64,000 nucleotides of DNA from Rhodoferax sp. WC2427 (GTDB lineage: Bacteria > Pseudomonadota > Gammaproteobacteria > Burkholderiales > Burkholderiaceae_C): positions 3,410,001 through 3,474,000 of the forward strand of contig NZ_CP162006.1 of assembly GCF_040822085.1 (NCBI RefSeq), given 5' to 3'. The notes under the pieces are model-generated. The model did no database searches, had not been told where the DNA came from, and saw only the letters and a program-made list of their open reading frames with translations. The translations under genes were made by a program, and so were the position numbers. Positions 1 through 8,650 of the stretch are shown here, piece by piece (the stretch's first letter is position 1; each line of letters starts with the position of its first letter).

Positions 1-510
1 ATCTTCGCGTGGTTCTTCCACTCGGAGTACGGCGTGGTCAACGATGTGATGCGCCGTGCAGGCCAGCAGGCGCCGCGCATGTGGCTGCTGGAGCCGACCT
101 GGGCCTTCGCAGCCATCTGCATCACCATTGTCTGGAAGACCAGTTCCTTCATGGCGCTGATCCTGCTGGCGGGCTTGCAGATGATCCCCAAGTCGCTGTA
201 CGAAGCGGCCGAGGTGGACGGCGCGTCCAAACTGCAGCAGTTCTGGCAGATCACCATCCCGATGCTGATGCCGTCCATCATTGTGGCGTTGATCTTCCGC
301 ACTATCACCGCGCTGCAGACCTTCGACATTCCCTACACGATGACCAAGGGCGGGCCCGGCAATTCCACCGAAACACTGGCCATGCTGATCCACAAGACCA
401 CAATCGACTACCTGGACGTGGGCTATGGCTCCACCCTGGCGGTGTTCATGTTCGTACTGTCCCTGTGCGTCACCGGTGTCTACCTCAAACGGATTGGAAA
501 CAACGCATGA
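1..510 (+). CDS. ABC sugar transporter permease, MalF/UgpA type (5' end outside window)
   Basis: Inner-membrane permease of a binding-protein-dependent sugar importer (MalF-like half). The frame is open from base 1 to the TGA at 508-510, so about 169 C-terminal residues are present and the start lies upstream. The EAA loop that docks on the ATPase is visible as YEAAEVDGASKLQQFWQITI followed by PMLMPS, and membrane segments surround it. The C-terminus is KRIGNNA. The stop codon overlaps the start of the next permease (ATGA), so the two subunits are translationally coupled. The binding protein and ATPase are not seen and probably lie upstream. Substrate is inferred from the neighbouring sugar-oxidation genes; the exact sugar cannot be read. 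Confidence 0.9.
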   Translation: MFAWFFHSEYGVVNDVMRRAGQQAPRMWLLEPTWAFAAICITIVWKTSSFMALILLAGLQMIPKSLYEAAEVDGASKLQQFWQITIPMLMPSIIVALIFRTITALQTFDIPYTMTKGGPGNSTETLAMLIHKTTIDYLDVGYGSTLAVFMFVLSLCVTGVYLKRIGNNA

Positions 511-1337
511 ACACGCTATTTGAAGGGCGCTCGCTGCGCTTCATTGCCGCCACCATGGTGGTGCTCAACGGCTTCTTTCCGGCCGTGTGGATTCTGCTGA
601 CCTCGCTGAAAACCGAGGGCGAGTTGGTGCACAAGCCCATCACCTACCTGCCGCACGAGCTGGTGCTGAGCAACTACGTGCAGGCCTTTGCCGACCAGCC
701 GCTGCTGAAGTACCTGGGCAACAGCCTGGCAGTGGCCGGCATGTCCACCCTGGTGTCGCTGGTGGTGGCCGCGTTTGCGGCCTACGCCATCGCCCGGCTG
801 AACATGAAGTACCGGCAACTGGTGCTGACCTGCATCGTCGCCTCCAGCATGTTCCCGCTGGTCACGCTGCTGGTGCCCATCTTCGAGACCATGCGCAACC
901 TCAACCTGCTCAACACCTACACCGCCCTGGTGCTGCCCTACACGGTGCTGAGCCTGCCGGTGTGCACCCTGGTGCTGGTGAGCTTCTTCCAGAGCATCCC
1001 CAAGGACCTGGAAAACGCCGCCATGATCGACGGCTGCACCCGCATGGGCGCGCTGTGGCGGGTGGTGGTGCCCCTGGCCGCTCCGGGCGTTTTTACCGCG
1101 GGCATTCTGGCCTTTGTGAACGCCTGGGACGAGTTCCTGCTGGCCTTGTCGCTGAACGCCAGCGCCTCCATGCGCACCCTGCCGGTCGGCATTTCGCTGT
1201 ACCAGGGGGAATTCACGTTTCCCTGGCCCGTGATCTCCGCCGCCTTGGTGGTGGCCATCGTCCCCATTGCGGTACTGATTGCAGCCTTCCAGGAACGCGT
1301 GGTCGGCGGCCTGACCCAGGGCGGCCTCAAAGGCTAA
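507..1337 (+). CDS. ABC sugar transporter permease, MalG type
   Basis: Second permease of the same importer, 276 aa, a normal length for MalG-like subunits. The start ATG overlaps the stop of the preceding permease by 4 bp. About six hydrophobic segments are visible, beginning with an N-terminal one (AATMVVLNGFFPAVWILLTS). The EAA-type cytoplasmic loop is ENAAMIDGCTRMGALWRVVV followed by PLAAPG. The C-terminal QERVVGGLTQGGLKG is typical of the family, where the tail reaches into the ATPase. A sugar (monosaccharide or disaccharide) is the expected cargo; nothing in the sequence distinguishes which. Confidence 0.93.
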   Translation: MNTLFEGRSLRFIAATMVVLNGFFPAVWILLTSLKTEGELVHKPITYLPHELVLSNYVQAFADQPLLKYLGNSLAVAGMSTLVSLVVAAFAAYAIARLNMKYRQLVLTCIVASSMFPLVTLLVPIFETMRNLNLLNTYTALVLPYTVLSLPVCTLVLVSFFQSIPKDLENAAMIDGCTRMGALWRVVVPLAAPGVFTAGILAFVNAWDEFLLALSLNASASMRTLPVGISLYQGEFTFPWPVISAALVVAIVPIAVLIAAFQERVVGGLTQGGLKG

Positions 1338-1377
1338 GCCCCTTCCATTGATTTCCAACCCACTGAAAGAAGACCCC

Positions 1378-2508
1378 ATGCACTCCACTTCCAAACTGTC
1401 CATGCTGGCCGCTGGCGCACTGGCCTTTACGTCCTGCGCCATGGCGCAAAACGTCACGATGTACGGCCGCGTCGATGTCGGCCTGCAGAACATCAGCAAT
1501 GGAACCACCCGCACCGGTGTGGACAGCGGCACCTACACCGCATCGCGCCTGGGCTTTCGCGGCACGGAGGACCTGGGTGGCGGACTGTCGGCCCTGTTCT
1601 TCATGGAAATGGGCATCAACGTCGACAAGGGCGAAGCTGCGGGCGGCTCACGCCTGTTCAACCGGGGCTCGTATGTGGGGCTGTCCAGCGCCAGCGCGGG
1701 CACCGTCACGCTGGGCCGCCAGTACGTACCGATCTTCTGGCCCTTCCTGTTTGCCGACGACGCAGGGCCGCTGCGCCTGCACGGCTACAGCGTGGTGCAA
1801 TCCATCCAGCGCAGCAATTTGTTCAAGGCGAACAGCAGTGCGCTGAACACGCCCGTTGCCAACGGCGGCCTGGCATCGGCCAGCAGCGGCATCTACAGCG
1901 TAGGGATCACGTCGGGGTTTGAAAACAACCTGATCGTCTACAAGACACCCACCATGGGCGGTCTTACCGTGAGCGCCGCCTACGGCGCCCCCGAAGGCTA
2001 TGCCGACAGCGCCAAGGTGATGGGGGCCAATGCCGAGTACCGCCAGGGCGACCTGTACCTGGGCGCGGGCTGGAACCGCAAGCAAGGCCAGGTCACCGGT
2101 GGCACGGCCCCCCAGAAGATCAACGAATCCATGGTGGGCGGGATGTACTCCGTCACCAAGGAGTTCAATGTTTGGGGCAATGTGCACGGCTGGGACCTGG
2201 AAGCCGGTGCCGTTACAGGCAACAAGTTCAAGGGCCACGACGCGATGGTGGGCGTGTCCTACAAACTGCCCACTGGCCAGCTGTGGGCCAACTATGCGGC
2301 CAAATCGGTCAACAACTGCACCGACTGCGGCTCGCGCGGCTTCGGCGTGGGCTACCACCACCTGCTGTCCAAGCGCACCGATGTCTACGCGTCTTACGGC
2401 CGCGTCAACAACGACAACAATTCCGCCAACAGCCTGAACAGCTTTGCACCCACCACGGCAGGCACTGCCGTACGCGGCATCGGCGTAGGCATTGCGCACC
2501 AGTTCTAA
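1378..2508 (+). CDS. Outer-membrane general porin, Burkholderiales type
   Basis: A 376-aa trimeric diffusion porin of the betaproteobacterial class. The first ~22 residues form a signal peptide (MHSTSKLSMLAAGALAFTS...AMA, cleavage before QNVTMYGRVDVGLQN), the usual mature start of these porins. The protein ends in GIGVGIAHQF, with the terminal Phe needed for BAM-dependent insertion. Gly/aromatic-rich alternating strands run throughout. ATG 1378 is preferred to an upstream in-frame TTG at 1348 because a GAAAGAAG ribosome site lies just upstream and the signal peptide begins here. Its position between the ABC permeases and the sugar dehydrogenases suggests it admits the same sugar. Confidence 0.93.
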   Translation: MHSTSKLSMLAAGALAFTSCAMAQNVTMYGRVDVGLQNISNGTTRTGVDSGTYTASRLGFRGTEDLGGGLSALFFMEMGINVDKGEAAGGSRLFNRGSYVGLSSASAGTVTLGRQYVPIFWPFLFADDAGPLRLHGYSVVQSIQRSNLFKANSSALNTPVANGGLASASSGIYSVGITSGFENNLIVYKTPTMGGLTVSAAYGAPEGYADSAKVMGANAEYRQGDLYLGAGWNRKQGQVTGGTAPQKINESMVGGMYSVTKEFNVWGNVHGWDLEAGAVTGNKFKGHDAMVGVSYKLPTGQLWANYAAKSVNNCTDCGSRGFGVGYHHLLSKRTDVYASYGRVNNDNNSANSLNSFAPTTAGTAVRGIGVGIAHQF

Positions 2509-2539
2509 ACCCATTTCCATTCAGATAAAGAGTCAAGCC

Positions 2540-3655
2540 ATGGCACAGACCATTCGTTACGGCATCATCGGCTGCGGCAGCATGGGCCGCGAACACATTG
2601 AAAACCTCAAGGCCCTGGCGGGTACCCAGGTCACCGCCATTGCCGACCCGCACGCGGCCAGCCGCGCGGCGGCGCTGGAGATACTGCCCGCGGGCGTGCA
2701 GGTCTTCGAGCACCACCAGGCGCTGCTCGACAGCGGGCTGTGCGACGCGGTGGTGATCGCCACACCCAACTTCACCCACATCGAGATGATGCGCGCCGCG
2801 CTGAAAACCGACCTGCACATCCTGGTCGAAAAGCCCCTGGTCACCCGCATCGAAGACGGAGTAGAAATGGTGGCCCAAGCCCAAGGCCGCAAGGGCATCG
2901 TCTGGGTGGCGCAAGAGTACCGCTACATGCCACCGGTGGCCGAGATGATCCGCATGGCGCACGCGGGTGCGGTGGGCAAGCTGCACCAGGTAGCCATCCG
3001 CGAACACCGCGAACCCTTCTACCCCAAGGTGGACGACTGGAACCGCTTCAGCGCCAACACCGGCGGCACCCTGGTGGAGAAGTGCTGCCACTACTTCAAC
3101 CTGATGGACCTGATCCTGGGCGAAAAGCCGGTGCGCGTGTTCGCCTCGGGCGGCCAGCGCGTCAACCACCTCACCGAAGAATACGGTGGCCGCCGCCCCG
3201 ACATCCTGGACAGCGCCTACGTGATCGTCGAATACGCCAGCGGGGCCCGCGCCATGCTCGACCTGTGCATGTTTGCCGAGAACTCGGTGGACAACGAGCA
3301 TGTGGTCATCGTCGGCGACGAAGGCAAGCTGGAATCGCTGCTGCCCTCGCTCACGCTGCGCCATGGCCGCCGCGAGGACTGGGGCCGCCGCGAAACCTGG
3401 GGCCAGCCCTCGGGCACCGGCAAGGGCGTGGCGGTACGCCGGGTGTGGGATACCAACATCAAGTACGCAGGCCAGCACTTTGGCGCTTCCTTCATCGAGC
3501 ACCAGCATTTCGCCGCCGCCATCCGCAACGGCACGCCGCCCGAGATCACGCTGGAAGAAGGCCTGCGCAGCGTGGCCACCGGCCTGGCCGCGCACCGCAG
3601 CATAGAAACCGGCCGTGCCGTGCTGATGAGCGAAATACTGCCCGCAGGCTGGTGA
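2540..3655 (+). CDS. Gfo/Idh/MocA family sugar dehydrogenase
   Basis: NAD(P)-dependent oxidoreductase of 371 aa. The N-terminal Rossmann fold has the dinucleotide motif GIIGCGSMGREH at residues ~8-19, and the family motif EKPLV follows near residue 97, with the conserved Lys used in hydride transfer. The C-terminal half matches the alpha/beta substrate domain (KCCHYFNLMDLILGE). ATG 2540 was chosen over an upstream start because AAAGAG lies at the right spacing and MAQTIRYGIIG begins the fold directly. Its stop overlaps the next start. It probably oxidises the imported sugar or a derivative (inositol, glucose-fructose or galactoside-type substrates are all known for the family); the substrate is unknown. 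Confidence 0.92.
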   Translation: MAQTIRYGIIGCGSMGREHIENLKALAGTQVTAIADPHAASRAAALEILPAGVQVFEHHQALLDSGLCDAVVIATPNFTHIEMMRAALKTDLHILVEKPLVTRIEDGVEMVAQAQGRKGIVWVAQEYRYMPPVAEMIRMAHAGAVGKLHQVAIREHREPFYPKVDDWNRFSANTGGTLVEKCCHYFNLMDLILGEKPVRVFASGGQRVNHLTEEYGGRRPDILDSAYVIVEYASGARAMLDLCMFAENSVDNEHVVIVGDEGKLESLLPSLTLRHGRREDWGRRETWGQPSGTGKGVAVRRVWDTNIKYAGQHFGASFIEHQHFAAAIRNGTPPEITLEEGLRSVATGLAAHRSIETGRAVLMSEILPAGW

Positions 3656-4509
3656 TGGCAGACCACCACGGCATCACACTGCAGGCCGGGCCGCTGCGCC
3701 TGGCCGTGCGGCCCGACCTGGGTGGCAGCCTGGCCGGGCTGTGGCACCAGGGCAGGCCGGTACTGCGCTCCACCGAGCCGGGCCTGCTGACCGGGCCCCG
3801 CCAGTCGGCCTGCTTTCCGCTGCTGCCCTATTCCAACCGGCTGGGGCATCGGCGCTTCGCGTGGCAGGGGCAGAACTACACCGCCGAGCCCAATTTCGAC
3901 GACAGCCCGCACTCGCTGCACGGCGTGGGCTGGCTGCGCGCCTGGCAGGTGGTGCGCCAGACCGCTGACCACCTGGGCCTGCGCTACACCCACACCCCCG
4001 ACGGCCACTGGCCGTTCGCCTTCGAGGCCGAGCAGGACATCGCACTCACACCGCAGGCACTGCGGCTGGACTTGCGGCTGCGCAACACCGACGCGCGCGA
4101 GCAGCCCGTGGGCCTGGGCTGGCACCCCTACTTTCCCCAGCGCGACGGCAGCCATCTGCAGGCGGATGTGACCAGCCGCTGGGAGCGCGATGCCCTGCTG
4201 CTGCCCACGCATGCCACGGCCCAGCAGGGCATTGATGCCTCGGTGCGCTCCGTCGACCTGGACCACTGCTTCGGCGGCTGGCCGGGTGTGGCCCTCATCC
4301 GCGACGCACAATTTGCGCTGCGCCTGTCGTCCACCCTGCCCTACCTGGTGGTATTCACGCCGCCGGGGCAGCCGCACTTCTGCGTAGAGCCAGTCAGCCA
4401 TGTGAACAACGCCATCCAGCATGCAGACCCCGTGAGCCAGGGGCTGGTGGCGCTGGCACCCGGTGCCGTGGCTACCGCGTCGCTGACGCTAGACGTGGAG
4501 GCGCTGTGA
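3655..4509 (+). CDS. Aldose 1-epimerase (galactose mutarotase-like)
   Basis: Mutarotase of 284 aa that interconverts alpha and beta anomers. Family landmarks are PLLPYSNRLG, the catalytic-His segments SLHGVGWL and GWHPYF, and the general-base Glu segment FCVEPVSH near the C-terminus. The start is at the TGATG overlap with the preceding stop. In this operon it would supply the anomer used by the sugar dehydrogenase that makes the lactone for the SMP-30 enzyme next door. Shorter than E. coli GalM (346 aa) but typical of the GalM-like group found in oxidative sugar operons. Confidence 0.92.
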   Translation: MADHHGITLQAGPLRLAVRPDLGGSLAGLWHQGRPVLRSTEPGLLTGPRQSACFPLLPYSNRLGHRRFAWQGQNYTAEPNFDDSPHSLHGVGWLRAWQVVRQTADHLGLRYTHTPDGHWPFAFEAEQDIALTPQALRLDLRLRNTDAREQPVGLGWHPYFPQRDGSHLQADVTSRWERDALLLPTHATAQQGIDASVRSVDLDHCFGGWPGVALIRDAQFALRLSSTLPYLVVFTPPGQPHFCVEPVSHVNNAIQHADPVSQGLVALAPGAVATASLTLDVEAL

Positions 4510-5405
4510 TGGACATCCGAGCTCTCCCCGTGCCCGCCAACCTGCTGGGCGAATCGCCCCTGTGGCACCCGCTGGAACAGGTGTTGTACTGGTGCGACAT
4601 TCCAGGGCGGCAGTTGCACCGCTTCGACCCCGCGTCCCAGCAGCACCACCAATGGGCTTTCCATACCGAAGTCGCCTGCTGCGCAGCGCGTGCCCAAGGC
4701 GGCCTGCTGCTGGCCCTGCGCGACGGGCTGTGGCATTTCAACCCCGAAGGCGGCAGCCGTATCCAGGTGGCCGCTGCGCCCTACCCGCAGGCCACCGAGC
4801 GCTTCAACGACGGCAAGGTGGACGCGCAAGGCCGCTTCTGGTGCGGCACCATCCACGAGCCACGCGATACGCCCAGCGCCAGCCTGTACCGCTGGGCCGA
4901 TGGCCAGCTGCAGCGGGCCGCGGGCGACATCACCGTCAGCAACGGCCTGGCCTGGAGCCCATCAGGCCGCACCCTGTACTGGGCCGACACCCCGGCGCAC
5001 GTGGTCTATGCCTGCGACTTCGATATGCAGCAAGGCAGCCTGTCGCACCGGCGGCCGTTTGCCCGTTTCACCCCGCGCGATCCGGCTACAGACCTGGCGC
5101 ACTACCGTGGTCGCCCGGACGGTGCCACCGTTGATGCCGAAGGCTGCTACTGGGTGGCGATGTTTGAAGGCGCCTGCCTGCAACGCTTCTCGCCCCAGGG
5201 CGAGCTGCTGCACATCCTGCCCCTGCCGGTGCGCTGCCCCACCATGCCCTGCTTTGGCGGGCCGGACCTGCGCACCCTGTTCATCACCACCTCCCGCGAG
5301 AAGCGGCCCGCGCAGGAACTGGCCGACATGCCTTGGTCCGGCCAGGTGCTGCACCTGCGCGTGGAGGTTCCCGGCCTTGCCACCCACTTCGTGAATTCAC
5401 CATGA
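4509..5405 (+). CDS. SMP-30/gluconolactonase family lactonase
   Basis: A six-bladed beta-propeller lactonase of 298 aa that opens sugar-1,4- or 1,5-lactones. Metal-site motifs are visible in order: ESPLWHP with the ligand Glu near residue 15, ERFNDGKVDAQGRFWCGT (Asn/Asp region near 98-115), SNGLAWSPSGRTLYWADT (Asn near 145) and RPDGATVDAEGCYWVAMF (the general-base Asp near 200). The start is the ATG at a TGATG overlap; a GTG one codon earlier is possible. Genes for a dehydrogenase, this lactonase and an aldehyde dehydrogenase together mark a non-phosphorylative sugar-acid route. Confidence 0.93.
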   Translation: MDIRALPVPANLLGESPLWHPLEQVLYWCDIPGRQLHRFDPASQQHHQWAFHTEVACCAARAQGGLLLALRDGLWHFNPEGGSRIQVAAAPYPQATERFNDGKVDAQGRFWCGTIHEPRDTPSASLYRWADGQLQRAAGDITVSNGLAWSPSGRTLYWADTPAHVVYACDFDMQQGSLSHRRPFARFTPRDPATDLAHYRGRPDGATVDAEGCYWVAMFEGACLQRFSPQGELLHILPLPVRCPTMPCFGGPDLRTLFITTSREKRPAQELADMPWSGQVLHLRVEVPGLATHFVNSP

Positions 5406-6190
5406 CCCACGCCACCACCTACTACCCCTCCCTCAAAAGCCGCGTTGTCTTCATCTCGGGCGGCAGCTCCGGCATCGGTGCCGAACTGGTGCGCGCCTTT
5501 GCCGCCCAGGGCGCGCAGGTGGCCTTTTGCGGCCTGCGCTCCGACGGCGGCCAGCCGCTGGTCGAAGAAATCACCGCCGCCGGACACCCCACCCCCTTCT
5601 TCGCCCCCTGCGACGTGCGCGATGTGGAGGCCTACCAGGCGCTGCTGGCCGATGTCATCCAGCGCCTGGGCCCCATCCGCGTGCTGGTCAACAACGCCGG
5701 GCGCGACGACCGCCACGCCATGGAAGACGTGACCTCGGCGATGTGGGACGAGCGCCTGGCGCTGAACCTCAAACACTACTTCTTCGCCATCCAGGCCGTG
5801 GCCCCGGGCATGGCTGCTGCCGGAGGCGGCTCCATCATCAACATGGGTTCGGTGTCGTGGATGCGCGGCCGCCCCAACCTGGTGGGCTATACCACCGCCA
5901 AGGCCGGCATCCTGGGCCTGACCCGCACCCTGGCGCGCGAGCTGGGCGCGCGCAACATCCGCGTCAACGCCATCGTGCCCGGTGCCATCGTCACCGAGCG
6001 GCAAACCACGCTGCACCGCGACCCGGCCGCCGACCAGCAGTTCCTGGACGCGCAGTGCCTGAAGATCCGCCTCGACCCCGGCCACGTGGCCCGCCCCACG
6101 CTGTTCATGGCCGCCGACGACAGCGACGGCATGACCGGCCAGCACGTGCTGGTCGATGCCGGTATCGCCCAGCAATCCGTGATTTCCTGA
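5402..6190 (+). CDS. SDR-family NAD(P)-dependent oxidoreductase
   Basis: Classical short-chain dehydrogenase, 262 aa. The cofactor motif is GGSSGIGAE (residues ~17-25), the structural motif is NNAG (~98-101), and the active site has Ser in NMGSVSW and YTTAK (Tyr and Lys near 162-166). ATG 5402 overlaps the lactonase stop by 4 bp. In homologous oxidative operons such SDRs act either as the first sugar dehydrogenase (L-arabinose, L-fucose, L-rhamnose) or later on a keto-deoxy acid; the sequence does not choose between them. Confidence 0.92.
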   Translation: MTHATTYYPSLKSRVVFISGGSSGIGAELVRAFAAQGAQVAFCGLRSDGGQPLVEEITAAGHPTPFFAPCDVRDVEAYQALLADVIQRLGPIRVLVNNAGRDDRHAMEDVTSAMWDERLALNLKHYFFAIQAVAPGMAAAGGGSIINMGSVSWMRGRPNLVGYTTAKAGILGLTRTLARELGARNIRVNAIVPGAIVTERQTTLHRDPAADQQFLDAQCLKIRLDPGHVARPTLFMAADDSDGMTGQHVLVDAGIAQQSVIS

Positions 6191-6196
6191 AACCGT

Positions 6197-7675
6197 ATGA
6201 CCACCATGACCTCCCCCCTGGCACTGCTGAACGACCCCACCCTGCTCCAAACCGACGGCCTGATCGGGGCCGAATGGGTCGCCGCAGCGCAGCGCTTTAC
6301 CGTGCACGACCCCGCCACCGGCCTGCCGCTGGCCTCCGTTGCCAACCTCGATGCCAGCCACGCGTTGCAGGCCGTGGCGGCCGCCGAGGCCGCAGGCCCG
6401 GCCTGGCGCGCCCGCCCGGCCAAGGAACGCGCCAGCCTGATGCTGCGCTGGTTCCATCTGGTCCACCAGCACGCCGACGACCTGGCCCGGCTGATGACGG
6501 CAGAGCAGGGCAAGCCCCTGGCCGAATCGCGCGGCGAGGTAGCCTTTGGTGCCAGCTTCATCGAGTGGTTTGCCGAGGAATCGCGGCGCATCTACGGCGA
6601 GACCATTCCCACCACCGACCCCGACAAGCGCTACCTGGTGATCCGCCAGCCCATTGGCGTGTGCGCGGCCATCACGCCGTGGAACTTCCCCATCGCCATG
6701 GTCACCCGCAAGCTGGCCCCGGCCCTGGCCGCTGGCTGCACCGTGGTGCTCAAGCCCGCCGAGCAAACCCCGCTGTGCGCGCTGGCGCTGGCCGGGCTGG
6801 CGCAGCGCGCCGGTCTGCCGCCGGGGGTCATCAACGTGGTGCCCGGCGATGGTGCCAACTCCATCGCCATTGGCCGCGCCTGGTGCGAGAACGATGCCGT
6901 GCGCCACCTGTCGTTCACCGGCAGCACCGAGGTGGGCCGCATCCTGATGCGCCAGTGCGCGCCCAGCATCAAGAAGCTGTCGCTGGAGCTGGGTGGCAAT
7001 GCGCCCTTCATCGTCTTTGACGATGCCGATCTGGATGCCGCCGTGGAAGGCGCCATGGCCAGCAAGTACCGCAACGCCGGGCAAACCTGCGTCTGCGCCA
7101 ACCGCTTCTATGTGCAAGACAGCGTGTACGACCGCTTCGTGGACAAACTCGCCGCCAAGGCCCGCGCCATCCAGGTCGGCAACGGCTTCGACGCGGGCGT
7201 GCAGCAAGGCCCGCTGATCGATGCCGACGCACTGGCCAAGGTAGAAGCCCACGTACAGGACGCGCTGGCCCTGGGCGCGCGCCTGGTCTGCGGCGGCGCA
7301 CGCGTGGGCGAGCGCAGCTACGCCCCCACGGTGCTGGCCGATGCCACGGCCGCCATGCTGTGCGCCCGCGAGGAAACCTTTGGCCCCATGGCGCCGGTGT
7401 TCCGCTTCCATACCGAGGCCGAAGTGATCGCCCTGGCCAACGCCACCGAGGCCGGGCTGGCCAGCTACTTCTACAGCCGCGACATCGGCCGCATTTTCCG
7501 CGTGGGCGAGGCGCTGGAGTACGGCATGGTGGGGGTCAACACCGGGCTGATTTCCACCGCCGAGGTGCCGTTTGGCGGTGTCAAGCAGTCGGGCCTGGGC
7601 CGCGAGGGATCGCGCCACGGCATGGACGACTACGTGGAGCTGAAATACCTGTGCCTGGCGGGCATGGCATCCTAG
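6197..7675 (+). CDS. NAD(P)+ aldehyde dehydrogenase, succinate/2-oxoglutarate semialdehyde type (GabD-like)
   Basis: A 492-aa aldehyde dehydrogenase. The catalytic Cys is residue 298 in NAGQTCVCANR, and the general-base Glu lies in LSLELGGN near 264. The N-terminal ITPWNFP and FTGSTEVG motifs are intact. The GQTCVCANR block is characteristic of the GabD branch. At the end of a sugar dehydrogenase-lactonase operon, the expected substrate is 2-oxoglutarate semialdehyde or a hydroxy-aldehyde such as lactaldehyde or glycolaldehyde. The gene starts 6 bp after the SDR stop. Its last codons fall in the left arm of the palindrome at 7671-7839. Confidence 0.92.
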   Translation: MTTMTSPLALLNDPTLLQTDGLIGAEWVAAAQRFTVHDPATGLPLASVANLDASHALQAVAAAEAAGPAWRARPAKERASLMLRWFHLVHQHADDLARLMTAEQGKPLAESRGEVAFGASFIEWFAEESRRIYGETIPTTDPDKRYLVIRQPIGVCAAITPWNFPIAMVTRKLAPALAAGCTVVLKPAEQTPLCALALAGLAQRAGLPPGVINVVPGDGANSIAIGRAWCENDAVRHLSFTGSTEVGRILMRQCAPSIKKLSLELGGNAPFIVFDDADLDAAVEGAMASKYRNAGQTCVCANRFYVQDSVYDRFVDKLAAKARAIQVGNGFDAGVQQGPLIDADALAKVEAHVQDALALGARLVCGGARVGERSYAPTVLADATAAMLCAREETFGPMAPVFRFHTEAEVIALANATEAGLASYFYSRDIGRIFRVGEALEYGMVGVNTGLISTAEVPFGGVKQSGLGREGSRHGMDDYVELKYLCLAGMAS

Positions 7676-7839
7676 TACTCAGGCACGTAAGTAGAGGAAC
7701 AAAATGAAAGTGATGATTTCGCGCGCAGGCCTAGGCGCAAAACGCAGACATAGCTCTGGCTATGGCGAGGCTTTGCAACGACGGGATGGGTGCGAAAGCG
7801 CGCTTTCATGTTCCGATACTTGCGTGGCTGAGTACTAGG
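7671..7839. repeat. 169-bp imperfect palindrome (large hairpin element)
   Basis: The left arm (7671-7692, CCTAGTACTCAGGCACGTAA GT) and right arm (7818-7839) are reverse complements at 20 of 22 positions. Further inward, GGAAC/GTTCC and ATGAAAG/CTTTCAT also pair across the element, and the centre is a small hairpin CATAGC-TCTG-GCTATG near 7749-7764. The last five bases of the aldehyde dehydrogenase gene, including its TAG stop, lie in the left arm, and the right arm ends 3 bp before the TauE start. No protein is encoded. It looks like a MITE- or REP-like element, or a bidirectional terminator. Confidence 0.75.
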
Positions 7840-7842
7840 CCC

Positions 7843-8610
7843 ATGACCTTATCGCAGCACCTGCTTTTTCTGCTCTGCGCGGCCACCGCAGGCTATGTGC
7901 AGAACCTCACCGGCTTCGCCTTCGGGCTGGTGCTGCTGGGCCTGGTGGGCCTGCTGGGCGTGGCCTCGATTGCCGACGTGGCCAATGTGGTCAGCATGCT
8001 CACGCTGGTCAATGCCGCGGTGCTGTACTACGCCACACGGCCCAAGTTCGAGACCCGCATCCTGCTGCCCACGCTGGCAGCCAGCCAAGTGGGCGTGGTG
8101 GCGGGCGTGCTGCTGGTGAACTGGCTCAGCAGCGGCCTGGTGGTGGTGCTGGGCCTGTTGCTGGGCCTGACCATCATTGGCTGCGCGGCGTTGCTGGCCC
8201 GCACCGCGCAGGCCCTGGCACAGCGCTCGTCGACCACCAGCTTCGTGGCGGTGGGGCTTGTCTCCGGGGTGCTGGGCGGGCTGTTTTCTACCGCCGGGCC
8301 GCCGCTGGTGTACCACCTGTACCGGCAGCCCCTGCCCCAGCGTGCCATCCGCGACACCCTGGTGGCCATTTTTGCCGCCAACGCGGTGCTGCGCCTGGGC
8401 ATGATGCTGCCCACCGGGCATGTCAGCAGCAACGCCCTGCTACTGAGCCTGGAGACGGTGCCGCTGGTGCTGCTGCAAACCGGGTGGATGGCCCGCCACC
8501 CGTCGCGCTTGCAGCCCGCCACGGTCAAACGCATCGTCTGCCTGCTGCTGGCGCTGGTGGGTTGCAGCCTGGTGGCTTCGTCCTTGCACGCCCTGCACAT
8601 TTTTAGATAA
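7843..8610 (+). CDS. TauE/SafE family membrane permease (sulfite/anion exporter-like)
   Basis: A 255-aa polytopic membrane protein with about eight hydrophobic segments. The family start is recognisable in TAGYVQNLTGFAFGLVLLG, with the conserved aromatic/Gly-rich first helix, and the second repeat begins near FVAVGLVSGVLGGLFSTAGP. Members export sulfite, sulfoacetate or other organic anions, but most are uncharacterised. ATG 7843 is preferred to an upstream in-frame ATG at 7762, because the earlier one would translate part of the palindrome. Its link to the sugar operon is by position only. Confidence 0.88.
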   Translation: MTLSQHLLFLLCAATAGYVQNLTGFAFGLVLLGLVGLLGVASIADVANVVSMLTLVNAAVLYYATRPKFETRILLPTLAASQVGVVAGVLLVNWLSSGLVVVLGLLLGLTIIGCAALLARTAQALAQRSSTTSFVAVGLVSGVLGGLFSTAGPPLVYHLYRQPLPQRAIRDTLVAIFAANAVLRLGMMLPTGHVSSNALLLSLETVPLVLLQTGWMARHPSRLQPATVKRIVCLLLALVGCSLVASSLHALHIFR

Positions 8611-8612
8611 AA

Positions 8613-8650
8613 AGTGGCTCCTGCGCTTATTCCACCAGCACAAGCAGCTT
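8613..8650. repeat. Dispersed intergenic hairpin repeat, copy 1
   Basis: Contains TGCGCTTATT followed by a partly complementary arm (CACAAGCAGCT) and a flanking TTTTTGTAGCAAG. It is one of six related elements in this window. It lies between the convergent tauE-like and phytase-like genes, where it could act as a terminator for both. Confidence 0.6.

Noticed and set aside
7762..7842. N-terminal extension of the TauE/SafE protein
   Set aside because: The extra 27 residues are encoded by the right half of the palindrome and precede the natural first membrane helix.
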